A stretch of 36,335 bases of DNA from Paracoccus halophilus (GTDB lineage Bacteria; Pseudomonadota; Alphaproteobacteria; Rhodobacterales; Rhodobacteraceae): positions 1 through 36,335 of the forward strand of contig NZ_JRKN01000031.1 of the NCBI RefSeq assembly GCF_000763905.1, given 5' to 3'. Each line of letters opens with the position of its first letter. The stretch's first letter is position 1. A program made the position numbers and the translations under genes. The notes under the pieces are model-generated. The model did not search any database and had not been told where the DNA came from. It saw only the letters and a program-made list of their open reading frames with translations. Shown in pieces: positions 8,908 to 15,804 of this stretch.

Positions 8908-8943
8908 CGCATCGCTGTCTGCCGATGCGATCCCGGCTATGAT
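8908..8943 (+). promoter_or_regulatory. Candidate promoter with dyad around the -35 box, upstream of the Hint gene
   Basis: CGCATCG (8908-8914) and CGATGCG (8923-8929) form a perfect 7-bp inverted repeat with an 8-base spacer. A TATGAT at 8938-8943 is 5 of 6 to the -10 consensus. The hexamer 17 bases before it, CTGTCT at 8915-8920, is a poor -35 (3 of 6) and lies inside the spacer of the dyad. A regulator bound to the dyad would cover the -35. The promoter reading is speculative; the dyad is directly visible. Confidence 0.4.
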
Positions 8944-9006
8944 GTCGCGTGTAAACGATTACGTTGGTCGGCCGTAAGGCTGCGTATCTGAGTGGTGGAT
9001 TTGAAC

Positions 9007-10245
9007 ATGAGTTCCAAGCGCGGTGGCGAAGAAGGACATGGTGGCGGCAAGTGGGATGATGACAAGCATTGCGGTCCGAAAGGCCCCGATTGCGAGAACA
9101 TGATCTATCTGGGCAAGCTGCCCGACATGGACCCGATCGAAAAACATACCGGTGCCGAAGAGGCGACCAAGATCCTTGGCGGCATGTCACGCGGCGATGC
9201 GTCGGATCCGCTTTACGACAACCTGGTCGAGGTCAAGGCCAACGATACCAATCGCGATGGCATCATCGGCACCAATGACGGCCGCAACGGCTACCGGGCC
9301 GAAACCGTCTCGCATGATGCCGACGGGGATGGCACGGAAAGCAACTATCAGGTCGATTCCACATTCACGGTCAGCAAGACCAGGGTGACCTTCCTGAACG
9401 AGGACGGCTCGACCGAAACGCGCTTGCTGACCGTGCGGATCATGCAGGACAGCGACGGCAACACCTTCCTGATGCCGCCGCCGCGCGGCGCCTCGGAGGC
9501 CGAGGTCGAGGCGATCACCTCGCGCCCCATCGTTTCGGTGAAATTTCCCAGCAACCGGGCCAATTACGATCTGAATTACGACGGCATATTCACCGACCGC
9601 AACTGCTTTCCCTGCTTCGCCAGGGGCACCATGATCGACACCGAATCCGGTCCCGTCGCGGTCGAGGATCTGGTCCCCGGCATGCGCGTGCTGACCCGCG
9701 ACCGCGGCCTGCAGCCGCTGCGCTGGATCGGCTCGCGGGTGCTGGGCAGCAAGATGCTGAACATCAACCCGAACATGCGCCCGATCCGCATCCGCGCCGG
9801 CGCCCTGGGGGACGGCAAGCCCACGCGCGACCTGCTGGTCTCGCCGCAGCATCGCGTGCTGGTCCGCTCGAACATCGCGCGCAAGATGTTCGGCACGGCC
9901 GAGGTCCTGGTCGCCGCCAAGCAGCTGCTGCAGATCGAAGGCATCGATATCGCGCATGATCTGACGACGGTCGAGTATTTCCACTTCCTTTTCGACCGCC
10001 ACGAGATCGTCCTTTCCGAGGGCGCCGAGACCGAGTCGCTCTATACCGGCAAGGAGGCGCTGAAATCGCTTGGCTCCAGCGCGCAGGAAGAGATCTTTGC
10101 GCTGTTCCCGGAGCTGCGGACCCGCCCCGAGGATGAGGCGCCCGAAGGCGCGCGTATCCTTGCATCCGGTCGCATGGGCCGCAAACTCGCGGTGCGTCAC
10201 GCCCAGCACCGCAAGCTTCTGGTGCACGACATTCGCGGAGTTTAG
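9007..10245 (+). CDS. Hint-domain protein with EF-hand/dockerin-like calcium loop
   Basis: The 412-residue protein has two parts. The N-terminal half (1-195) is acidic and carries a calcium-loop motif, DTNRDGIIGTND at 80-91 (D-x-N-x-D-G spacing as in EF-hand and dockerin loops), plus DADGDG near 104-109 and DLNYDG near 188-193. The C-terminal half (about 200-345) is a Hint (hedgehog/intein) autoprocessing domain. CFARGTMI begins at Cys203, the presumed nucleophile. VEDLVPGMRVLTRD and a tryptophan block at 237-242 follow, then SPQHRVL with His282, and FDRHEIVLSEGAETESLY around 329-346. Hint domains of this type are frequent in Rhodobacteraceae, often on secreted proteins, but no signal peptide is visible. 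The ATG at 9007 is used; GTG codons at 8992 and 8995 in the same frame are alternatives, and no strong ribosome-binding site decides between them. A terminator follows. Function unknown. Confidence 0.85.
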   Translation: MSSKRGGEEGHGGGKWDDDKHCGPKGPDCENMIYLGKLPDMDPIEKHTGAEEATKILGGMSRGDASDPLYDNLVEVKANDTNRDGIIGTNDGRNGYRAETVSHDADGDGTESNYQVDSTFTVSKTRVTFLNEDGSTETRLLTVRIMQDSDGNTFLMPPPRGASEAEVEAITSRPIVSVKFPSNRANYDLNYDGIFTDRNCFPCFARGTMIDTESGPVAVEDLVPGMRVLTRDRGLQPLRWIGSRVLGSKMLNINPNMRPIRIRAGALGDGKPTRDLLVSPQHRVLVRSNIARKMFGTAEVLVAAKQLLQIEGIDIAHDLTTVEYFHFLFDRHEIVLSEGAETESLYTGKEALKSLGSSAQEEIFALFPELRTRPEDEAPEGARILASGRMGRKLAVRHAQHRKLLVHDIRGV

Positions 10246-10266
10246 TCATTGATTGGTTGACGAGTA

Positions 10267-10297
10267 GGGGCCGGCCTTCTGGCCGGCCTCAATTTTT
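10267..10297 (+). terminator. Rho-independent terminator after the Hint-domain gene
   Basis: GGGGCCGGCC (10267-10276) pairs with GGCCGGCCTC (10281-10290) with one G-T wobble and a TTCT loop, followed by AATTTTT. It begins 21 bases past the stop codon. Confidence 0.82.
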
Positions 10298-10355
10298 GCT
10301 GCCTGGGGCGCGCCTTAAGGAAACCGAAAGCGCCCCCGCTGTCTATCCGCTATGC

Positions 10356-10385
10356 CGAAGGCGCCCCCGCATGAGAGCGCCTTCG
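10356..10385 (-). terminator. Hairpin downstream of the siderophore operon, possible terminator
   Basis: CGAAGGCGC (10356-10364) and GCGCCTTCG (10377-10385) are perfect 9-bp complementary arms around a 12-base loop. They lie about 80 bases past the stop codon of the TonB receptor in the direction of transcription. There is no T-run on the minus strand after the stem, so it may be a Rho-assisted stop or an mRNA 3'-end stabiliser instead of a classical terminator. Confidence 0.4.
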
Positions 10386-10467
10386 ATCCGTGGAGAGGCG
10401 AGGCATGCCTGCGCGTCAGCCCTGCCCCCGGCATCGCCTTGCGGATGACGGCCCTGCCGGTCTGGTG

Positions 10468-12414
10468 TCAGAGCTTGAAATCCAGCCGGATGCCGATATT
10501 GCGCCCCGGCTCGTTCAGCGGGATCAGGCTGGAATATTCCTGCCCGTAGCTGCCGCGATCGGCATAGGTCTCGTCAAAGACGTTCTTGATGTCGAGCCGC
10601 AGCACCGCGCCTTTCATGGTGGCGATCTGATATTCCGCGCTAAGGTTCAGCACGGCATAGCCGTCGATCTCACGATCGGAATCCGGATCCGGGGAATCGG
10701 TCCGGTAGTCATCGGCGAATTCGATGGTGCCTCCCAGGGTCAGGCCGGTATCGCCGAATTCATGCCGGGCATAGATGGCCGCCATGGTGCCAAGCGGCGC
10801 GCCAAGATCCAGCGTCTCATATGCGCCGGCATCGTCGCCGTCGATTTCCGGCGTGGCGCGCGCCACCGTGATGCCCGCCTCGCCGCCCAGCCAGGAGTAA
10901 CCCAGCCGCGCATTGAACCCGCGCGAGCGGAAATCGACATTGCGATCCACATCCCGCGCATTGTCGATCGAGATGTCAAAGGCCTCCAGCCCGGCGGTGA
11001 TGCGACCATCGTCATATTCCATGCCCGCCTTCCAGTTCTTGGCGCGCGAGGGGTCGAGATCGGTATAGGCCCAGGCGGTCGGGTCGATCGAGAACGCATC
11101 GGTCAATTCGATCCCGCCGAAGACATTGGCATAGCCCGCATAGAGATCCAGCGTATCGGTCACCGCATATCTGGCCGACATGTTGCCCGAGAACCCGTCG
11201 ACATCGTCGTCGAAATCGTTCAGCCCTTCGAAACTCTGCGTGTCATAGCGAACGCCGCCGGACAGCGTCACGTTGGAGAATTCGTATTCGCCCTGCGCGA
11301 AAAGGCCGAACACCTTCGAGGTCTCGTCGGCGCCATCCGCGACCGAGGCATCCCAGGTTCCCTTGTATTCGACCTCGGCATGGGTCACGTCAAAACCGTA
11401 TTCGACCGTCGCGGCGCCGAAGGTCGCGGTGTTCATCGCCTTGAACTTCAGGATATCGGCATTGGTTTGGGTCGAGGAAGGATCGTCGATGTCATAATCG
11501 GACTTGCTGTAGGCCAGCGTCAGCTCCGGGTTGAACAGGTTCGAGCCGGCATAGCTGTAGCGGATGCTGTGGCTTGCCTGGCGCAGCTTGCTCTTGATGA
11601 CCGGATGCGGCCGGCCGGTGTTGAAGCCGCCGAAATTGGGGCGCTGCGTGCGTGGGGCGTCGTCGGTGATGGTCTGGGTGGACAGGCGGAAGACATGGTC
11701 CCCGGTCGTGTAGCCCGCCTTCAGCAGGTAGCTGGTATAGTCGGTGGCGGTGCCCGGATAGCTGGTGCCGTCGCCGTCCTCGTATTCGTTGCCGTCGGCG
11801 CGCTTGGCATAGCCGAGGATTTCGAAGCCGTCATGCTGCGCGGCCAGCGTCAGCGCGCCCGTCCTGGTATCGCCATTGCCGTCATAACCCAGCGTGACGC
11901 TGCCGCCCATGGTCTGGCCGGCCCGCAGGAAATCGCTGGCCGAGATGGTTTCGAAGGCAACCGCACCGCCAAGCGCGAATGGCCCGGCGGAAGCCGGCGC
12001 GACCGTGCCCGCGACGCCGACGCTGCGCAGAAGCCCGGGGTCGATGTAATTCGCGGTCGTGTGGTGGGTCGCGGCATTCGGACGCGGCGCGGCGTCGATA
12101 TTGATGTTCAGATTGCCCTGATCGACACCGTTGACATAGAATTTCTGCGCGATCGGCTGCGCGCCGCCGGTGGCGATGGATGCCTCTTTCTGGAACACGT
12201 CCTTGATATCGCCGGTGCGGACATCCTCGATATCCTCCTCGTCGACGGTGGTCGACGGATCGGCGGTCAGGAACTCGCCGCGCGAGGCATCGAGGATGAT
12301 CTGATCCAGCACAACCGGGTCGGTGACCTCCTGCGCCTGCGACGCGACCGCCGCGGTCAGGATCGAGACCAGGGCGGTTCCGGCCAGCAAGGTTCGACTA
12401 CAAGGATGAAGCAT
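10468..12414 (-). CDS. TonB-dependent outer-membrane receptor, probable petrobactin-type siderophore receptor
   Basis: The 648-residue protein is a gated outer-membrane beta-barrel. A signal peptide (MLHPCSRTLLAGTALVSILT to AVASQAQ, about 28 residues) precedes a plug domain at roughly 40-170, with TGDIKDVFQKE, PIAQKFYVNGVDQG and PFALGGAVAFET blocks. The rest is an alternating beta-barrel ending in LRLDIKNVFDETYADRG and a terminal strand (GIRLDFKL). The ATG at 12414 has an AGGA site 6 bases upstream. It lies 41 bp after asbF on the same strand, as last gene of the asb-like operon, so uptake of that operon's ferric siderophore is the natural inference. The sequence alone does not fix the ligand; the plug resembles several uncharacterised iron or heme receptors. 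No ABC importer genes accompany it here. Confidence 0.9.
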   Translation of the reverse strand: MLHPCSRTLLAGTALVSILTAAVASQAQEVTDPVVLDQIILDASRGEFLTADPSTTVDEEDIEDVRTGDIKDVFQKEASIATGGAQPIAQKFYVNGVDQGNLNINIDAAPRPNAATHHTTANYIDPGLLRSVGVAGTVAPASAGPFALGGAVAFETISASDFLRAGQTMGGSVTLGYDGNGDTRTGALTLAAQHDGFEILGYAKRADGNEYEDGDGTSYPGTATDYTSYLLKAGYTTGDHVFRLSTQTITDDAPRTQRPNFGGFNTGRPHPVIKSKLRQASHSIRYSYAGSNLFNPELTLAYSKSDYDIDDPSSTQTNADILKFKAMNTATFGAATVEYGFDVTHAEVEYKGTWDASVADGADETSKVFGLFAQGEYEFSNVTLSGGVRYDTQSFEGLNDFDDDVDGFSGNMSARYAVTDTLDLYAGYANVFGGIELTDAFSIDPTAWAYTDLDPSRAKNWKAGMEYDDGRITAGLEAFDISIDNARDVDRNVDFRSRGFNARLGYSWLGGEAGITVARATPEIDGDDAGAYETLDLGAPLGTMAAIYARHEFGDTGLTLGGTIEFADDYRTDSPDPDSDREIDGYAVLNLSAEYQIATMKGAVLRLDIKNVFDETYADRGSYGQEYSSLIPLNEPGRNIGIRLDFKL

Positions 12415-12455
12415 GGTTTTTCCTGTTCGTTGTGGTTGGTGGTGGGTGGAAATGG

Positions 12456-13286
12456 TCAGGAGCAGGACGACAATCGTCGCCAGCCCCCGGTCAGCGACCT
12501 GACAAAGCCGCAATCCTGCGCCAGCGTGGCAAAGCTGTTATCGCCGAACCATTCCAGCGACAGATCGACGCCGGCCGGCAGCAAAGGCAGCAATTCATCA
12601 TAGGCCACGGCACCGTCGCCAAGCGGCACCATGCCCTTGCGGCTGCCCGATGCGGCATAGACGTTGGCGGGCGAAAATACCGCCATATTAAAGCGTTGAT
12701 CGACATTCTTCAGGTGACAATGCGCGATATGGGGCGCCAGTCGCGGCAGGGCGGAGCGCAGATCGTCGCCGGCCTCCCACAGGTGCAGCGGGTCCAGATT
12801 GACCCCGACCGACGGGTGGTCGATGGCCTGCAGGATCCGAAGGCAGGCATCGGTGCTATCGGCAAGGGTTCCCGGATGGGTTTCGATCAGCAGCATCAGC
12901 CCGCGATCGGCCAGCACCTCGCAGGCGGCACGCAGCGCCTTTGCCGTCGCCCGCACCGCCTCCGGCGTGGCCGCCGCGCTGGCTGTCGCGCCGGCAAAGC
13001 TGCGGATTTTTCGCGCGCCCCAATGCAGCGCCAGTTCGACATGTTCGGTTGCCCAGATGCGCGCCTGTCGAGCATCGTCAGCCATCAGGTAATCGCTGAT
13101 CATCACGCAGTCGAGGCCCTGCCGCCGCAGCCAGTGCTCGCCAAGGCGCGGAACCGCGCGCAGGTTGCGCGCATGCACCCCCCACAGCTCGATTCCGTCG
13201 AAATCATTGGCGACGGCCCATTCCGAGATCGTCTCGATGCCGATCAGATGGTGCCGGAACGTGATGGTGCAAAGCGAAAGCCTCAT
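12456..13286 (-). CDS. asbF: 3-dehydroshikimate dehydratase, AsbF family (petrobactin synthesis)
   Basis: AsbF converts 3-dehydroshikimate to 3,4-dihydroxybenzoate, the unusual catechol of petrobactin. The 276-residue protein is a TIM-barrel of the xylose-isomerase-like superfamily, matching the usual AsbF length. Conserved stretches recalled from Bacillus anthracis AsbF are all present: SLCTITFRH at 4-12, FDGIELWGVHA near 29-39, MISDYL at 62-67, IETHPGTLAD at 134-143, VNLDPLHLWEAG at 162-173, HCHLKNV at 189-195, NVYAASGSRKGMVPL at 208-222 and SLEWFGDN at 243-250. The four residues at the metal-ligand positions of the family (Glu135, Asp165, His191, Glu245) are retained, so the enzyme should be active. 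The start overlaps the stop of the upstream asbDE gene by 4 bases (ATGA). The receptor gene follows after 41 bp. Confidence 0.94.
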   Translation of the reverse strand: MRLSLCTITFRHHLIGIETISEWAVANDFDGIELWGVHARNLRAVPRLGEHWLRRQGLDCVMISDYLMADDARQARIWATEHVELALHWGARKIRSFAGATASAAATPEAVRATAKALRAACEVLADRGLMLLIETHPGTLADSTDACLRILQAIDHPSVGVNLDPLHLWEAGDDLRSALPRLAPHIAHCHLKNVDQRFNMAVFSPANVYAASGSRKGMVPLGDGAVAYDELLPLLPAGVDLSLEWFGDNSFATLAQDCGFVRSLTGGWRRLSSCS

Positions 13287-14551
13287 GCCGGCACCAGCGC
13301 CGAGCCATGTTTGGCGCGCCAGTCCTGAAACGTCTCGCGCAGGTCGGACTTGATCCGCCTCTCCAGCGCGTCAAGCGCATCCAGCCGGGATCTCAGCACC
13401 GGCAAGGCCGCCCGATCGCCGGTGCGGGCAAAACGCACCGCCTCGAAATGGCTCTGCCGCAGGCCTGCGGCCAGCGCCTCGATCCGGTCGCAATGGGCCA
13501 GAAAGCTGTCATGGCTGCGACCCAGATCACGCCAGAAATAGGCAAAGGCGTGCTCATAGGCGTATTTCCGGATGATGAGCAGCGGCATTTCGGCCAGCCG
13601 GGTTTCAAGCGGCGCCGGATCGGCGGCCGCCGCGACCCTGTCGATGCAAAGGATCACAGCCCCGGTCAGTGGATTGTCGCTGCGCAACCGCGCCAGGAAA
13701 TATTCGGCTGTATCGGCATCCGCCGGTTCATGGATCGCGCCGGGATCGAGCAGGAAGCCGCCGGCGACGCTGGCCTGGGCGGCGGCGTTCAGGATCGCGT
13801 CGCGCGCCATCGGTCCTTCCCAGCGAAAATCCGGATCCTCCATGAACCAGATGTCGGGGTCATCCGTGCGCCGCAGCAGCACGTAATGCGGAAACGGGTC
13901 CTGATTGAACCTGTTTTCCCGCTCGGGCAGGTGAAACAGGTCGATCATCGCCATGACCGTGCGACCATCGGCGGGGCTTTCGACCAGCCGCGTCAGCCGC
14001 CGCATATTCTCGTCCTTGCCGCGCTGGAAATCATACCATTGCCGCGCGCGCAGGCCATAGAGACGCGCCGCCGCATCAAAGAGATGCGCATGGCTGACAT
14101 CGGGATGGTGATAGCGCAGCGCACCCTGGTCATCGACCGCGAAGCCTTCGTCCCAAAGCCCGAAATAATAGGGCCGATGATCCAGCCCCGCCGCCTTGAT
14201 CAGCGCCGAGAGACAGGAAACCACGCAATGCACCTTGATATCGACATAGCCGCTATCGGCGAATGATCCCGGATCGGCGACATGATCCGCCGCGACCGGG
14301 ACAGCATCGGAGGCGGCCAGCAGGTCGATCAGATCGCCGACGCGCGCCAGCGCCGAGGCGCCGATGGCCTCATCGGTCAGCTGAACGCCCTGCTCGGTTT
14401 CGAGATAGAGAAACAGGTTCATCATCCGCAACGAGTCGAAGCGCAGATCGTCCTCGAACCGGGTCTGTTCGTCGATCCGGGCCGAAGCCGCGACCTGCAG
14501 CCTTTGCGTCGCGACGCTGCGGATCGCCGCCAGCAGTTCCGCACGCGTCAT
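13283..14551 (-). CDS. asbDE: Fused AsbD-AsbE: aryl carrier protein plus spermidine acyl-transfer enzyme
   Basis: In Bacillus, AsbD (about 90 residues) and AsbE (about 330) are separate proteins; here one 422-residue chain carries both. Residues 1-80 form an acyl carrier domain with the phosphopantetheine serine in FDSLRMMN (Ser40). A short linker (about 81-102, VPVAADHVADPGSFADS) leads to an AsbE-like domain from about 103. It shows VDIKVHCVVSCL, RPYYFGLWD, WYDFQRGKD, LPERENRFNQDPFPHY, DPDFRWEG and IRKYAYEHAFAYF, all close to Bacillus anthracis AsbE. The carrier holds 3,4-dihydroxybenzoate as a thioester, and AsbE transfers it to spermidine. Fusion would keep the loaded carrier next to the transferase. 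No frame break is seen at the junction. The gene overlaps asbC upstream and asbF downstream by 4 bases each. Confidence 0.92.
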   Translation of the reverse strand: MTRAELLAAIRSVATQRLQVAASARIDEQTRFEDDLRFDSLRMMNLFLYLETEQGVQLTDEAIGASALARVGDLIDLLAASDAVPVAADHVADPGSFADSGYVDIKVHCVVSCLSALIKAAGLDHRPYYFGLWDEGFAVDDQGALRYHHPDVSHAHLFDAAARLYGLRARQWYDFQRGKDENMRRLTRLVESPADGRTVMAMIDLFHLPERENRFNQDPFPHYVLLRRTDDPDIWFMEDPDFRWEGPMARDAILNAAAQASVAGGFLLDPGAIHEPADADTAEYFLARLRSDNPLTGAVILCIDRVAAAADPAPLETRLAEMPLLIIRKYAYEHAFAYFWRDLGRSHDSFLAHCDRIEALAAGLRQSHFEAVRFARTGDRAALPVLRSRLDALDALERRIKSDLRETFQDWRAKHGSALVPA

Positions 14552-15804
14552 GACGACACCATGGCTTGCGGCGCATCGTAAAGGCCGGCGGCGAAATCCT
14601 CGCGCACCCGGCGGCGGCTGATCTTGCCATTGGCTTCGCGCGGCAGGGCCTCGACCTTGCGGATGGCGGCCGGTCTCTGGAACGGCGCTAGGTTCTTCAG
14701 GGCGAAATCCAGAACCTCGTCGGGCTGCGCGCGGCCGGCAAACAGGACCCCTACCCTTGTGCCGGCAAAGCTGTCCGCGATGGCGAATACGACGGCATCA
14801 TCGACCCCGCTGCAATCGCCCAGCACGGTTTCGATCTCGATCGGATAGGTGTTGAAACCGGCGACATTGATCATGTCGTCGCTGCGCGAAACGAACAGAA
14901 TCCGCCCCGAGCGGTCGCGGCGCGCCAGATCCCCGGTATGGACGGTCCTGCCGCCCGAGGTGACGATGATCTCGCTGGGCATATCGACCGTGGCGCCCAG
15001 CCGGACGGCAAGATGGGACAGCGGGTGGCCGATATCGGTCGGGCTTTGCAGATCGCGATTGATCGAAATGCAGCCCAGTTCCGAGCAGCCGTATTGCTGG
15101 AACAGATGACGGGTGCGGCTGCGGATGGTGCGAAACCAGGCTTCGGGCAGGATCGTGCCCGACGTCATGGCGGCATGGATCGGCTCGGGCGTCAGCTGCG
15201 CCAGCAGATGCAACAGCGCCGGCGAGGCATAGAGCAGCGGCCGGTCGGTCTCGCGCAGGATCTTCAGGATGAAACGCGGATTGGTATTGTCCAGCACCAC
15301 CGGCATGCGGCCGCTGGTCCGCGCCCGCCTGAGCCCCACCATCAGACCGGGGATCAGCCCGTAGCTATGGGTGGTCGGCGCAGCGATCACCGGCGTCATC
15401 GCGTCGGGTTCGGCAAAATCCGAAACATAGGCGTCGATCTCGGTCGCGACCTCGGCCCAGCTTCGCGTGATCACCTTGGGCGTGCCGGTCGTGCCCGAAC
15501 TCATCTGCACCAGCTCGCCGCCGCGCCCGATGCCCGGCAACCTTGTGATCCCGTGATCGTCAAGGAAGATGTCGCATGCGGCCCGGGCAAGCATGTCCTT
15601 GGTGCGGCTATCGGGCATGTCGGGATGAATCGGAAAGACGCCCGCCCCCCGTTCCCGCAGCGCGAGCACAGTGGCCACATATCCGGCCAGATCCCGCATC
15701 CGCAGACCGACGCGCAGATCGGCCAGACCGCCGAGCGGCTTCAGCCTGGCCGCCGCCTCAGCTATATTATTATTCAATATCAATTTATTATTCACATAAA
15801 ACAT
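14548..15804 (-). CDS. asbC: 3,4-dihydroxybenzoate-AMP ligase, AsbC family
   Basis: AsbC adenylates 3,4-dihydroxybenzoate and loads it on the AsbD carrier domain. The 418-residue protein belongs to the ANL adenylating superfamily: the phosphate-binding loop SSGTTGTPK at 102-110, the aromatic-acid-pocket region APTTHSYGLIPGL near 146-158, the YGCSELG motif near 238, HTGDLA near 290, and the C-terminal catalytic lysine in NGKISRR (Lys394). Length matches AsbC, shorter than typical DhbE-like ligases. The start overlaps the end of asbB by 13 bases. A GGAGA ribosome-binding site inside asbB, 6 bases before the ATG, supports it. The first 14 or so codons are strikingly AT-rich (no G and six C in 43 bases at 15762-15804), unlike the surrounding DNA. 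The downstream asbDE gene overlaps by 4 bases. Confidence 0.93.
   Translation of the reverse strand: MFYVNNKLILNNNIAEAAARLKPLGGLADLRVGLRMRDLAGYVATVLALRERGAGVFPIHPDMPDSRTKDMLARAACDIFLDDHGITRLPGIGRGGELVQMSSGTTGTPKVITRSWAEVATEIDAYVSDFAEPDAMTPVIAAPTTHSYGLIPGLMVGLRRARTSGRMPVVLDNTNPRFILKILRETDRPLLYASPALLHLLAQLTPEPIHAAMTSGTILPEAWFRTIRSRTRHLFQQYGCSELGCISINRDLQSPTDIGHPLSHLAVRLGATVDMPSEIIVTSGGRTVHTGDLARRDRSGRILFVSRSDDMINVAGFNTYPIEIETVLGDCSGVDDAVVFAIADSFAGTRVGVLFAGRAQPDEVLDFALKNLAPFQRPAAIRKVEALPREANGKISRRRVREDFAAGLYDAPQAMVSS

Larger units (their letters stand above)
8551..9006. other. 456-bp intergenic region, rich in inverted repeats
   Basis: After the BI-1 terminator (8577-8605) this gap holds no convincing coding region; the open frames crossing it on the minus strand show no family features. 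It does contain two abutting dyads at 8634-8664 and a promoter-like element with a bracketing dyad at 8908-8943. These suggest regulation of the downstream Hint-domain gene or an unannotated short transcript. Confidence 0.5.

Noticed and set aside
8816..9190. Minus-strand open frames in the gap before the Hint gene
   Set aside because: They overlap the start of the Hint gene, lack ribosome-binding sites and show no recognisable motif.
10390..12603. A 737-codon open frame on the plus strand opposite the TonB receptor
   Set aside because: The receptor on the other strand has signal peptide, plug and barrel motifs; the opposite frame has none.
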